Below, piece after piece: positions 17,487-26,643 of a stretch of DNA of 64,000 bases. Location of the stretch: the NCBI RefSeq assembly GCF_014284235.1, contig NZ_JACOGD010000002.1, positions 603,822 through 667,821 on the forward strand, given 5' to 3'. Positions within the stretch are counted from its first letter, which is position 1, and each line of letters opens with the position of its first letter. Source of the stretch: Cognatundibacterium curvum (lineage in GTDB: Bacteria; Pseudomonadota; Gammaproteobacteria; Burkholderiales; Burkholderiaceae_D). Made by a program: the position numbers and the translations under genes. The notes beneath the pieces are model-generated. The model had not been told where the DNA came from. It searched no databases and saw only the letters and a list, made by a program, of their open reading frames with translations.

Positions 17487-19190
17487 ATGAAACCACAACT
17501 TGTTTTTGCAGCACTCCCATTCGCATTGGGCATGGTGATTGCGTTTCTGACACCTGTGCATTTACATCCCCTGCGCTCTTATTTTAATGATTTGGCGATC
17601 ATACTCGGCCTGATAGTCAGTGTTTGGATGGCTGCAGGCAATGCAGGATTTCGTTGGCGGGTAAATGCTATCGCTGCAGGTTTCGCAGCGATGCTGTTAT
17701 TGATCTGGCTGCAATATGGCTTGGCAAATCACCAGGCCTGGTACGATCTGTTACTGCCATCTGTCTATTTTGTGTTGGCTGCTTTTGCTGTCATGCTGGG
17801 CGCTGGCTGCGGCGATTACACTGAGCAAAGCGACAGGCTGGGTTTGATATTGGCGATTGCATTTCTATTGACTGGTCTGTTATCGGTGCTGATACAAGTA
17901 GTCCAGTCTATGGGCTGGTATCTGGGGCCTTTGCTCATGTACATGGGCAAGTCAGGTGTGTTTCAGCGGCCTTATGCCAATCTTGCGCAGCCAAATCAAC
18001 TCGCTCTGGTACTGAGTTTTTCATTAGCCGCCTGCTGGTTCCTATATCGTGAAGCGCGCTTAGGCCGCGGTTTGGCTCTGATGTTCAGTTTGATTTTATT
18101 GACGGGTCTGGTGATAACGCAGTCTCGCATAGGCTGGATTATCGTCCCTGCTTTCGCCCTGGTGTTGGCTCTGCGTGATGCTGCTGGGCGGCGTTTACAT
18201 CCTGCTGTCGTAGTGGGCTTGCTTGCCGCGTATCTGGCTGCAGTGCTGTTACTACCTAAGCTGGTTGCGGCCGCCGGATTGTCTGGTGCATCGGTGATTG
18301 ATCATGTTGTTGGCAGCCGCTCCGAGCGCCTTGGTCTTTGGAAGCAAGCGTTGCAATTGGCGCAAACTCATCCCTGGACTGGTGTCGGCTGGTTTGGCTT
18401 CGGCGCAGGACAAGTACAGATAGCAGCTGATTTGCCATCCACCACTTATGCCGAACATGCACATAATCTGTTGCTGAACTTCGCTGCGGAAATGGGCTTT
18501 CCGGTCACTATCATCATGGCTGCTGGTTTGTTGTGTTGGTGCTGGCTAACATGCATACGTACTACACAGTCTCCTTTTGTGCGTTTTGCTGGCTTATGTC
18601 TGATTGCTGCGGCTGTACACAGCATGGTGGAATTCCCATTGTGGTATGCCTATATATTGTTGCCGCTGGCATTTATCATGGGGATGTTACATCAGCGCCG
18701 CTGGCCTGTTTCAGGCTACGCGGTACCAGCCGTTTTTCCGCGTATGCTGGTTCTGTGTGCGCTGATGGCTGCAGCCTTGCTGACCTGGGACTATTTGCGC
18801 GTAGTCCGTGCATTTAAGGTGTTAAGGGTCGATCCGGTGGCGAATCAGCAGCAGAGTCAGTTGAAACAACCTGCATACACGGTGTTCCCACAGTTTTATG
18901 CCTATTTTCATTTGTTTGAGATACAGCCGCATGCAGGAATGTCTGATGCCGAGATCGAGGAATTACGTTTCTGGGTTGAGCGTTTTGGCTTTGTACATAA
19001 TCTCAATAAGCTGGCCGAGGTCTATGTACTGAATCAGCGTCCCGATGAGGGCGTGCGCGCAATGCATACGCTACAGCGTTTGCATCCTGAAGTCTATGTA
19101 GAATATTTTGATTACTGGCAGGCTAAAGCCCGCCAAGAGCCTGCATTCCGCGCCATAATCGACAGAATTCCTGCCAGGGACGCTCCTTAA
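17487..19190 (+). CDS. PglL/Wzy-type pilin O-oligosaccharyltransferase
   Basis: A 567-residue polytopic membrane protein of the Wzy/WaaL O-antigen ligase superfamily. Conserved features are FQRPYANLAQPNQLAL with the PglL-type N-terminal segment, the large periplasmic-loop motif HPWTGVGWFGFGAG with EHAHNLLLNFAAEMGFP, and a following HSMVEFPLWYAYILLPLAF segment. The C-terminus has a soluble region typical of Wzy_C_2 ligases. Such enzymes transfer lipid-linked glycans to Ser/Thr of pilins and other exported proteins. The ATG at 17487 gives the family-like N-terminus; an upstream TTG at 17445 is less likely. Its position behind two pilins strongly suggests pilin as substrate. Confidence 0.9.
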   Translation: MKPQLVFAALPFALGMVIAFLTPVHLHPLRSYFNDLAIILGLIVSVWMAAGNAGFRWRVNAIAAGFAAMLLLIWLQYGLANHQAWYDLLLPSVYFVLAAFAVMLGAGCGDYTEQSDRLGLILAIAFLLTGLLSVLIQVVQSMGWYLGPLLMYMGKSGVFQRPYANLAQPNQLALVLSFSLAACWFLYREARLGRGLALMFSLILLTGLVITQSRIGWIIVPAFALVLALRDAAGRRLHPAVVVGLLAAYLAAVLLLPKLVAAAGLSGASVIDHVVGSRSERLGLWKQALQLAQTHPWTGVGWFGFGAGQVQIAADLPSTTYAEHAHNLLLNFAAEMGFPVTIIMAAGLLCWCWLTCIRTTQSPFVRFAGLCLIAAAVHSMVEFPLWYAYILLPLAFIMGMLHQRRWPVSGYAVPAVFPRMLVLCALMAAALLTWDYLRVVRAFKVLRVDPVANQQQSQLKQPAYTVFPQFYAYFHLFEIQPHAGMSDAEIEELRFWVERFGFVHNLNKLAEVYVLNQRPDEGVRAMHTLQRLHPEVYVEYFDYWQAKARQEPAFRAIIDRIPARDAP

Positions 19191-19217
19191 ATCTGAACCG
19201 TCGAGTTGCTTGCAGGC

Positions 19218-19252
19218 CGCCAGTCATCGCCACAGCTTGGCGATGACTGGCG
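19218..19252. terminator. Strong hairpin between convergent genes
   Basis: A perfect 14-base stem, CGCCAGTCATCGCC (19218-19231) pairing with GGCGATGACTGGCG (19239-19252), with a 7-base loop. It lies between the ends of the ligase gene (plus) and moaC (minus), a position for a bidirectional terminator. A T-run is lacking on both sides. Confidence 0.65.
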
Positions 19253-19258
19253 TACAAT

Positions 19259-19777
19259 TCAGGCCTGACCTGAGGATGCATCAATCAGGCTGGTCCAGTC
19301 ACCAGATTTGCCGCCATGTTTTTCCAGCACCCGGATATCGCTCATTACCATGCCACGGTCGACTGCTTTGCACATATCGTAAATAGTTAATAAGCCGATC
19401 TGGACTGCAGTCAGGGCTTCTATTTCTACCCCGGTTTTTCCTAAGGTTTCCACTTGCGCGGTGCAGATTATCATTGCCTTCTCTGCCACGATGTTAAAAT
19501 CAATACTGACCCGAGTCAGCGGGAGTGGATGACATAAGGGAATCAGATCGCTGGTACGTTTGGCTGCCATAATCGCGGCGATGCGTGCGATGCCTAATAC
19601 ATCGCCTTTTTTTGCATTTCCTTGCATGATGATGGCTAATGTTGCTGGCAGCATGCGTATCGTTCCACTCGCAACGGCAATACGGTGAGTATCTTGTTTT
19701 CCTGCCACATCGACCATATGTGCTTGTCCAGTCTGGTCGAAATGGGTCAGTTCTGTCGATTGCGCTTCTGTAGTCAT
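19259..19777 (-). CDS. moaC: Cyclic pyranopterin monophosphate synthase MoaC
   Basis: A 172-residue MoaC of normal length. Conserved segments are [53 protein letters not shown] and [31 protein letters not shown], which include the catalytic Lys/His/Asp region. With MoaA it makes the pterin precursor of molybdenum cofactor. It is a single gene, convergent with the pilin ligase gene and divergent from the M48 protease gene, whose start is only 22 bases away. No other molybdopterin gene is present nearby. Confidence 0.97.
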   Translation of the reverse strand: MTTEAQSTELTHFDQTGQAHMVDVAGKQDTHRIAVASGTIRMLPATLAIIMQGNAKKGDVLGIARIAAIMAAKRTSDLIPLCHPLPLTRVSIDFNIVAEKAMIICTAQVETLGKTGVEIEALTAVQIGLLTIYDMCKAVDRGMVMSDIRVLEKHGGKSGDWTSLIDASSGQA

Positions 19778-19799
19778 AGCTTGAGAGGATCAGTGAAAG

Positions 19800-21374
19800 A
19801 TGTCCGGAGTATATCCAGCAGTGCCGCCACGTGGGGCGTTGATCAGAAAAAAAATCACGCAAGTCGGACGCTTGGCAACAATGGGCTTACTGGTGGCAAG
19901 CTGTATTTATCCGGCGGGTTGGTCAGCCAGTGTGCAGGCGCAAAACCTGCCGAATCTGGGGGATACAGCACGCGAAGACTTGTCGCCGCTGATGGAGCGG
20001 CGTCTGGGTGAGCAGATCATGAGTAGCGTGCGGCGTGATCCGGATTACATGGATGATGGCCCAATTTCGGAGTATCTGAACCAGCTTGGTAATCGTATGC
20101 TCGACGCCCGTCCCGACGCGCGCGGCGAGCAATCCTATGATTTTGAATTTTTTGCAGTGCGCGATCCGGTATTGAATGCATTTGCCTTTCCCGGTGGTTT
20201 TATTGGTTTTCACTCCGGCCTGATACTTGCAGCCCAATCTGAATCCGAGCTGGCTTCGGTCATGGGCCATGAGATTGGTCATGTGGCACAACGACATATA
20301 GCACGCATGATCGCGGGTCAGAAATATGATGCATTTATCCCTCTGGCTGCACTGGCACTGGCCATACTGGCTGCCCGTTCCAGTCCCGATGCGGCTATGG
20401 CAGTGGCGGCAGGTGGGCAAGGGCTGGCGATCCAGAAGCAATTGAATTTTAGCCGGGAGGCTGAACGTGAGGCCGATCGCATTGGTTTTCAGATTTTGCG
20501 GGATGCTGGTTTTGACACCAATGGCATGGTTGCTTTTTTTGGTCGCTTACAGGCATCGATGCGTAATTATACGGATAACGCACCAGCCTATTTGCGCAGC
20601 CATCCGCTGACCAGTGAGCGTATCGCCGATATCCAGGCCAGGGTACTGGATCAGCGCTATCGCCAGGTCGAAGACAGTATCGACTTCTTCTTGCTGAAGG
20701 CGCGTATTCGGGTCTTGCAAGACAGCACGGTACAGGGCTTGATGGATAGTAAAACCGCATTTGAGCTGCAAATGAAGTCGGAACGCCCGGAAGACCGAAT
20801 TGCTGCTACTTATGGTTTAGCCTTCGTCGCGCTCAAGCAGTCAGATACCCAGAAGGCTCAGGCTCTTTACAACCAAGCCAGAAAGCTGGTGGAGCAAAGC
20901 AAGGCAGCGCAAGCCACACTGACCCGTAGCAGCATGTTCGCCAGCCTGGCGATAGATATTGCCGTGGCCGAAAAACGCTATACCCAGGCAATTGCGGATG
21001 CTGAAAAATCTATGCAGCAGCTGCCCTTGTCGCGCGGATTGGTCTACCAGTATGCGGAAGCATTGATTACTGCGAAACAGGAAACCAAAGCCGAAGGATT
21101 TTTGCGCGATCAAGTCGTGCTATACCGGCAGGATGCGCGCTTACAGAATTTATTAGCCAAAGTTTATGCTGCACAGGGTAAACAAGCCTTACAACACATC
21201 GCACTGGCTGAAGCTTATGCGATCCAGGTCAACTGGAAAGCCGCCATGCAGCAACTGGAGTTGGCCAGACGCGAAAAAGACGCGCAGTATTATGAGTTAT
21301 CAGTGATCGATGCACGCGAACGTGAATGGAAAGAAGCGCATAAAGACGAGTTGACTGAAAAGAATAAAAAATGA
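19800..21374 (+). CDS. BepA-like M48 metalloprotease with TPR C-terminus
   Basis: A 524-residue exported protein. A long signal peptide (about residues 1-48, ending VQA-QNLP) is followed by an M48 domain with zinc motif HEIGH (His157, Glu158, His161) and a downstream SREAEREADRIGF glutamate. The C-terminal third is built of TPR-like helices (QALYNQARKLVEQ, KAEGFLRDQ). This is the architecture of BepA/YfgC, a periplasmic chaperone-protease that assists LptD and BamA-dependent outer-membrane assembly and degrades misassembled proteins. The ATG at 19800 is favoured because it supplies the basic n-region of the signal peptide. Confidence 0.92.
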   Translation: MSGVYPAVPPRGALIRKKITQVGRLATMGLLVASCIYPAGWSASVQAQNLPNLGDTAREDLSPLMERRLGEQIMSSVRRDPDYMDDGPISEYLNQLGNRMLDARPDARGEQSYDFEFFAVRDPVLNAFAFPGGFIGFHSGLILAAQSESELASVMGHEIGHVAQRHIARMIAGQKYDAFIPLAALALAILAARSSPDAAMAVAAGGQGLAIQKQLNFSREAEREADRIGFQILRDAGFDTNGMVAFFGRLQASMRNYTDNAPAYLRSHPLTSERIADIQARVLDQRYRQVEDSIDFFLLKARIRVLQDSTVQGLMDSKTAFELQMKSERPEDRIAATYGLAFVALKQSDTQKAQALYNQARKLVEQSKAAQATLTRSSMFASLAIDIAVAEKRYTQAIADAEKSMQQLPLSRGLVYQYAEALITAKQETKAEGFLRDQVVLYRQDARLQNLLAKVYAAQGKQALQHIALAEAYAIQVNWKAAMQQLELARREKDAQYYELSVIDAREREWKEAHKDELTEKNKK

Positions 21375-21444
21375 ACCCGGCGCTGATTGCACTGGCATCA
21401 CTACTTTGCTGAATGACAGGGGTTTGCCACATTTCTTTACTTGA

Positions 21445-21636
21445 GGACTTACGCAAAACCGCCCCAGCGGCGTTTGGCTCTTTGTCGTACTGTACGTGCT
21501 GCCTGAGTCGCCAGGGTGTAGCCAGGGTTTCAGGCAACACCTTGCCTGCTGGCGAAACGGACATCGCTTGCCTGCGATGTCACCCAAAGCAGAGAAGGGT
21601 TTTTTAGCTCTTGTCGGGACATTGGTGCGTAAGTCC
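21445..21636. repeat. 192-bp MITE-like element with terminal inverted repeats
   Basis: The ends are perfect 11-base inverted repeats: GGACTTACGCA at 21445-21455 and TGCGTAAGTCC at 21626-21636. Internal palindromes are nested. TCGCCAG at 21508 pairs with CTGGCGA at 21549, enclosing GGTGT/ACACC, and GACATCGC/GCGATGTC pairs at 21560-21581. No protein is encoded. This fits a non-autonomous transposable element or a large palindromic intergenic repeat. No clean target-site duplication was found, although TTACTTG occurs close to both ends. Confidence 0.65.
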
Positions 21637-21753
21637 GATACTTACTTGCCGCACTAATTTGGTTTTTTTGAAAAAAAATGTAGGTTCCGTTTGGTTTTGG
21701 CGAGCAGGCATGTATATTGGAGCGAAGTAAAAATGAGAAATTAAGGAGTCTTC

Positions 21754-22050
21754 ATGTTCGCATGGTTCAATGCAAAAGAAAGTAAGCAGTTTGGTGTATC
21801 TTTGGCTGAGTTCTATCTGGAACGGGTTTTGGTTGAAGGTAAATCAAGCGGAAAAAAAAATGTGGGGATGAAGCAGGCCGAGCTTTTAATTAAATTACAG
21901 GCACAGTTACGAACTTTTACAACTAAGCACCCGTTAAATCTATACAAGAAAGCGGCGTTGAGTAATGCTTTCCAATGGAAGCTGAAAGACGCTGGTTTGG
22001 AGAGTGAGCAAGTTGATCAGTTGGTTACCTGGTTGACCCGACAACTGTAA
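21754..22050 (+). CDS. Small conserved-looking protein of unknown function
   Basis: A 98-residue soluble, basic and helix-rich protein beginning MFAWFNAKESKQFG with an excellent AAGGAG ribosome-binding site 7 bases upstream. No signal peptide, membrane segment, cysteine motif or recognised domain was seen. It sits between the 192-bp element and the glycosyltransferase operon, 151 bases before the latter. I do not recognise it. The strong ribosome-binding site and normal codon use argue that it is real. Confidence 0.7.
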   Translation: MFAWFNAKESKQFGVSLAEFYLERVLVEGKSSGKKNVGMKQAELLIKLQAQLRTFTTKHPLNLYKKAALSNAFQWKLKDAGLESEQVDQLVTWLTRQL

Positions 22051-22201
22051 ATTTAGCCGACAACGCCAGATCAGAACTGGCAGTGTGTGGCTAAGGTTCA
22101 TTGCTAAGACGCATACGCTCTTGTTATGCCATGACTGCGCAAGTCTGTGCCAGTTCAGTATGCAAATCGTAGTGTCAATTTTTCCTGTCTGTTGATAGAT
22201 C

Positions 22202-24232
22202 ATGACTTTGCTTAATCGTTTCCTTGCATTTTTGAGTAAGAAAGAGGGCAAGAGCTCTCAGGCTCAACCCGTTTCCGGTCAAACCGGCAATGAGGTGAAA
22301 TTGGCGATTGCCCTGATTGAGCAGGGCAATGTACTGGAAGAGCAAGGCAAGTCCGAACTTGCTTTACAAAAGTATCGCCAGGCGAGCAGTACCGACCCGC
22401 AGTCAGCACGCGCCCATCTGAATATCGGGAATATTCACACTTCAGCCGGTCGCTTCAATGATGCCTTGCGCGAATACCGTACGGCGATTTCCAAGCAGGC
22501 GGATTATGTTGGCGCTCATTTCAATCTGGGGCGCTGCTATATGCTCGCCGCGCAGCCAGAGGCGGCGCAAACCGCGTTCCAGACCGCGCTGGCGCTGGAT
22601 CCTTCGTTTGCACATGCGTATATCGCGCTGGGTAATGTACAGGCTGAACTTGGTAAAACCGAAGCGTCCATTGCCAGTTATGAAAAAGCACTGACTTTGA
22701 CGCCGGATAATCCTGAGATTTATCGCAATTTGGCGCTCACTTATTCCGAACAAAGGGCGCATGCCAAGGCGATAGAGAAATTTGAGCGCATACTGGAGAT
22801 GGACCCGGCATCTGAATTAGCTCACCAGGGGCTGATCACGGTTTATCAGCGCATGGGTGCCTTAGATAAAGTGCTGGATGTATGTCGCCACGCGTTGCAA
22901 CAAAGCCCAGATTCAGTGCCTGTCTACACGCAACTGTTATTCCAACTTTCTCACGATGTGCATACCAGTCCGCAAGACTTGTTTGTGCAACACAAAGAAT
23001 TCTCGACTAAATTTGAGTTGCCATTACAGTCTGCACGCTACCAGCATGAGCCAGCAGGCTCAGCCGACAAGCAACTGCGCGTGGGTATCGTCAGTGCGGA
23101 TTTACGTGGGCATGCGGTTACGTCTTTTATAGAGCCTTTGTTGCGCGCTTTGGCAGTTGTTCCGGATGTGGAACTACATATTTTCTATAATTTTCCGGAA
23201 GAAGATGAGGCGAGTGCACGTTTGCGTACTTTCTTACCGCTTTGGAAAAATGTAGCTGCTTTGACCGACGAGCAGTTTGCTCAAGTGGTGGTAGGCGATG
23301 AGATTGATATCCTGATTGATTTATCTGGTCATACGCAATGGCATCGCCTGTTATCGTTTGCACGCCGTCCGGCACCGGTGCAGGTCAGCTGGCTCGGTTA
23401 TCCGGGGACTACCGGATTGCAAGAGATGGATTATTTCATCGCAGACCATCACTTTTTGCCTTACCCTGAGTTTGATGCATGCTTCACTGAAAAACTCGTT
23501 CGTTTGCCGATTACCACGACTTTTCTGCCGTTTGAAGCAGCACCGGAAGTATTGCCATCGCCTTTATTGCAACGCTCGCATCTGACCTTTGGCAGTTTTA
23601 ACCGTGCCAATAAGATTAGCCGTGAAGTAGTGGCTTTATGGGCCCAGGTACTACGCCAGATTCCTGATGCACGCATGAAGCTGGCTGGATTGCCTGAGCT
23701 GATGGATTATCAGTTTTTGATTAATTGGTTTCAGGAAGAAGGTATAGCTGCAGACAGACTGGAATTTTATACCCGCACCTATATGGAGGATTATCTGGCC
23801 TCACACAAAGAAGTCGATGTCTGTCTGGATACCTTCCCCTATACCGGCGGCACGACGACTAACCATGCGATGTGGATGGGGGTACCTACGCTGACCCTGA
23901 CCGGAAAAACAGCGCCGGGACGGCAGTCCGCTGCCAACTTACTGCATGTCGGTATTGCTGAGCATTTCGTTGCCGAATCTGAACAGGACTTCGTAGCGAA
24001 AGCAGTCTGGCTTAATGAAAACCGCAGCTATCTGACTGAATTACGGATGCAGTTACGCGCGCAGTTTGCACAATCCGGATTTTTACAGCCAGAGCAAGTC
24101 GCGCTTGCATTGCATGCTGCTTTACGCCAGATGTGGGTATACCGCTGTCAGGCCCAGCCACCAAAGCCATTCGAGGTGTTGCTGCAAGATGAGGCCTATG
24201 TCTGTCTTCCGCTGGAAGGGCGTTCAACATGA
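22202..24232 (+). CDS. TPR-containing O-GlcNAc-transferase-like glycosyltransferase (GT41)
   Basis: A 676-residue cytoplasmic protein. Residues about 30-265 form a series of tetratricopeptide repeats (QKYRQASSTDPQSARAHLNIG, FNDALREYRTAISK and further copies). Residues about 290-645 are a GT41 (SPINDLY/OGT) catalytic region with VGIVSADLRGHAV, LIDLSGHTQWHRLLSFARRP, VSWLGYPGTTG, FGSFNRANKI and DTFPYTGGTTTNHAMWMGVP. Eukaryotic relatives use UDP-GlcNAc or GDP-fucose to modify Ser/Thr. Bacterial ones are often in flagellin or adhesin glycosylation loci. It heads an operon of sugar and acyl-modification genes and overlaps the next gene by 4 bases, so it probably transfers the sugar made by that operon. 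The acceptor protein is unknown. Confidence 0.93.
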   Translation: MTLLNRFLAFLSKKEGKSSQAQPVSGQTGNEVKLAIALIEQGNVLEEQGKSELALQKYRQASSTDPQSARAHLNIGNIHTSAGRFNDALREYRTAISKQADYVGAHFNLGRCYMLAAQPEAAQTAFQTALALDPSFAHAYIALGNVQAELGKTEASIASYEKALTLTPDNPEIYRNLALTYSEQRAHAKAIEKFERILEMDPASELAHQGLITVYQRMGALDKVLDVCRHALQQSPDSVPVYTQLLFQLSHDVHTSPQDLFVQHKEFSTKFELPLQSARYQHEPAGSADKQLRVGIVSADLRGHAVTSFIEPLLRALAVVPDVELHIFYNFPEEDEASARLRTFLPLWKNVAALTDEQFAQVVVGDEIDILIDLSGHTQWHRLLSFARRPAPVQVSWLGYPGTTGLQEMDYFIADHHFLPYPEFDACFTEKLVRLPITTTFLPFEAAPEVLPSPLLQRSHLTFGSFNRANKISREVVALWAQVLRQIPDARMKLAGLPELMDYQFLINWFQEEGIAADRLEFYTRTYMEDYLASHKEVDVCLDTFPYTGGTTTNHAMWMGVPTLTLTGKTAPGRQSAANLLHVGIAEHFVAESEQDFVAKAVWLNENRSYLTELRMQLRAQFAQSGFLQPEQVALALHAALRQMWVYRCQAQPPKPFEVLLQDEAYVCLPLEGRST

Positions 24233-25356
24233 GCAAAGAGCCGGTATATGTGACGCGCCCCAGTCTGCCACCGCTGGCAGATATGCAGCCCTATCTGGAA
24301 AAAATCTGGCAGACCGGCATTTTGACCAATGGCGGCCCTATGCATCAGGAGTTAGAGCTGGCTTTGGCGCATTATCTGAATGTACCGTATATCTCCCTGT
24401 TTTCGAATGCGACCATTGCTCTGATCACAGCGTTCAAAGCTTTGCATTTAAGCGGTGAAGTCATCACGACGCCATATTCATTTGTCGCGACTTCGCATGC
24501 ATTGATGTGGAATCAGATTACCCCCGTGTTTGTTGATATTGATCCGCTGACCCTGAATCTGAATCCTGATCTGATTGAAGCAGCTATCACCGACAAGACT
24601 ACCGCGATTTTACCTGTGCATTGCTATGGCGTGCCTTGCAATGTAGAGGCGATACAGGCGATAGCAGATAAACACGGTTTGAAAGTTATTTATGATGCTG
24701 CACACGCATTTTCGGTGTGTCAGGGAAAGCGTAGCTTGCTTAGCGCAGGTGATCTGTCTGTCTTAAGTTTTCATGCAACTAAAGTATTCAATACCTTTGA
24801 AGGTGGTGCCATCGTCTCACCGGATGAGGCGAGCAAACGGCATATTGATCACTTAAAGAATTTTGGTTTTGTCGATGAAGTCAGTGTGGTCGAAATTGGC
24901 ATCAACGGGAAAATGAATGAATTTCAGGCTGCTGTAGGTTTGCTGCAGTTACAGCGTGTCGATGCGGCGATACAGAGTCGTGCCGAAATAGATCGCTATT
25001 ACCGCGAACAGCTGGCGAACGTGAAAGGGATATCTTTTCTACATACGCCGACTGACTGGAGCTCTAATTTCTCTTATTTTCCGATTCAAATTGGCAGTGA
25101 ATTTCCTGTGTCGCGCGATGCGCTGTATCACCACTTCAAACAGCATGATATCCATCCCAGACGCTATTTTTATCCTTTGATACCAGAATTCGAAATGTAT
25201 CGGCACCTGGCTTCCGCTAATATTGCGAAGCTGCCGATAGCTAAGCAAGTCTCAGAACGTGTTTTATGTTTGCCGATTTATCCCGACATGCCGCGTGAAG
25301 TGCAGCAAAAAATCGTCAGTCTGATCCTGAAGCTGGCACAGGGAGCTGAGGCATGA
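24229..25356 (+). CDS. DegT/DnrJ/EryC1/StrS-family sugar aminotransferase
   Basis: A 375-residue PLP enzyme. The cofactor lysine is Lys185 in SFHATKVFNTFEGGA. LFSNATIALITAFKAL, TPYSFVATSHALMW, the DAAHAF motif and NGKMNEFQAAVGLLQL are family hallmarks. Such enzymes convert nucleotide 4-keto-6-deoxy sugars into 4-amino sugars (VioA/WecE-type). It overlaps the upstream glycosyltransferase by 4 bases and the downstream KASIII by 4 bases (ATGA in both cases), so translation is coupled. No nucleotide-sugar dehydratase is encoded here; the keto-sugar must come from elsewhere in the genome. Confidence 0.93.
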   Translation: MSKEPVYVTRPSLPPLADMQPYLEKIWQTGILTNGGPMHQELELALAHYLNVPYISLFSNATIALITAFKALHLSGEVITTPYSFVATSHALMWNQITPVFVDIDPLTLNLNPDLIEAAITDKTTAILPVHCYGVPCNVEAIQAIADKHGLKVIYDAAHAFSVCQGKRSLLSAGDLSVLSFHATKVFNTFEGGAIVSPDEASKRHIDHLKNFGFVDEVSVVEIGINGKMNEFQAAVGLLQLQRVDAAIQSRAEIDRYYREQLANVKGISFLHTPTDWSSNFSYFPIQIGSEFPVSRDALYHHFKQHDIHPRRYFYPLIPEFEMYRHLASANIAKLPIAKQVSERVLCLPIYPDMPREVQQKIVSLILKLAQGAEA

Positions 25357-26393
25357 AAGGATATGCCAGCATACAGGCGCTTGCGTATGCATTGCCTGAA
25401 CAGATTTTAGATAATGCGCAACTGGCACAGATATTCCCTGAGTGGACCGCTGAGAAGATCTTTGAAAAAACCGGTATTCGTCAGCGCCATATCGCAGCAG
25501 CCGGGCAGACCGCAGCTGACCTGGCTGTGCAGGCTGCAAAGAAGTTATTTACTACGCCGGAAATATCTCCGGCCAGCATAGATTATTTGCTGTTTTGCAC
25601 CCAGACACCGGATTATCTGCTACCCAGCTCGGCCTGTCTGATTCATCAGCAATTAGGTCTGTCTTCTGCTTGTCCTGCGCTGGATTTGAATATGGGCTGC
25701 TCCGGCTATGTCTATGGTTTGTCCGTCGCTAAAGCCCTGGTCGAGTCCGGCATGGCGAACAATGTTTTACTGCTGACGGGTGACACCTATACCAAGTTAA
25801 TTGCAGAAAATGACCGCAGTGTACGGCCATTGTTTGGCGATGCGGCAACCGCTACGCTGATCCAGGCAAAACCGGGTGAGCAAGCAGCGATATCTGCGTT
25901 TAACATGGGTACAGATGGCAGTGGCTATGAGCATTTGATCGTCCCGCAAAGCGGCTGTCGCTCTATGGGGTGCGAGGATGCAGCTGTATTTACCGATCAT
26001 GCCGGCAATGTCAGGGATGCGTCCAGGCTGTATATGAACGGGCCTGAGATATTGAAATTCACGCTGCAAAAAATTCCCGGACTATGTAAAGAGACGCTGG
26101 AGCTGGGCGGCTTGGGCTGGGATAGCATCGATATGCTGATACTGCATCAGGCGAATCGATTTTTGCTGGAAGCACTCAGGAAGAAAATCGGTATTGCTTC
26201 AGAACGGTTTTTAATCGAACTGGAACATGTAGGAAATACGGTTTCTTCATCGATTCCGCTTGCGCTGGCCATCAGCATAGAAAAAGGCTGGAATGCGGAG
26301 CAGAAGACAGTGTTACTGGCCGGTTTTGGCGTAGGCTATTCCTGGGGCGCTTGTATAATCCGGTTCGATCAACAACTTATCGTAAAAAGTTAA
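25353..26393 (+). CDS. 3-oxoacyl-ACP synthase III (KASIII/FabH-like), first copy
   Basis: A 346-residue condensing enzyme with the complete FabH triad: Cys116 (LNMGCSGYVYGL), His265 (LILHQANRF) and Asn295 (HVGNTVSSSIP). Family length is normal. FabH-type enzymes condense a starter acyl-CoA with malonyl-ACP. Here it precedes a dedicated ACP gene and a second KASIII, which suggests it builds or transfers a short acyl group for sugar decoration rather than running housekeeping fatty acid synthesis. It is distinct from its neighbour at 26644, although both keep the GCSGYVYGL motif. Confidence 0.93.
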   Translation: MKGYASIQALAYALPEQILDNAQLAQIFPEWTAEKIFEKTGIRQRHIAAAGQTAADLAVQAAKKLFTTPEISPASIDYLLFCTQTPDYLLPSSACLIHQQLGLSSACPALDLNMGCSGYVYGLSVAKALVESGMANNVLLLTGDTYTKLIAENDRSVRPLFGDAATATLIQAKPGEQAAISAFNMGTDGSGYEHLIVPQSGCRSMGCEDAAVFTDHAGNVRDASRLYMNGPEILKFTLQKIPGLCKETLELGGLGWDSIDMLILHQANRFLLEALRKKIGIASERFLIELEHVGNTVSSSIPLALAISIEKGWNAEQKTVLLAGFGVGYSWGACIIRFDQQLIVKS

Positions 26394-26417
26394 AGAAATT
26401 ATTATCAGGAGTAAGGT

Positions 26418-26642
26418 ATGCAAGAATTTTTTGAAGGTATGGCGGAGATTTTGGAGCTGGATAGCGGGCAGATACAGCCGGATCTGAGTCTGCAGGATTA
26501 TGCATGGGATTCGCTGGCGGTAGTATCGACGATGGCGCTGGTTGATGATGTGTACTCTGTAATGCTGGATGGCCAGGCGCTGGCAAAATGCACTACTGTT
26601 GCTGATATTCTGGCGCTGATAGACGCGGCGAAGAAAGACTGA
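26418..26642 (+). CDS. Acyl carrier protein
   Basis: A 74-residue acidic protein with the phosphopantetheine attachment Ser32 in WDSLAVVS, the equivalent of the DSL motif, and helices typical of ACPs. It differs strongly from housekeeping AcpP and lies between two KASIII genes (1 base before the second). I infer it carries the short acyl chain made by these enzymes, to be passed to the amino sugar by the acyltransferase encoded at 28467. Confidence 0.9.
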   Translation: MQEFFEGMAEILELDSGQIQPDLSLQDYAWDSLAVVSTMALVDDVYSVMLDGQALAKCTTVADILALIDAAKKD

Positions 26643-26643
26643 T

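Noticed and set aside
22051..22201. Sigma-54-like promoter before the GT41 gene
   Set aside because: TGGC and GC pairs occur but never at the required 10-base spacing.
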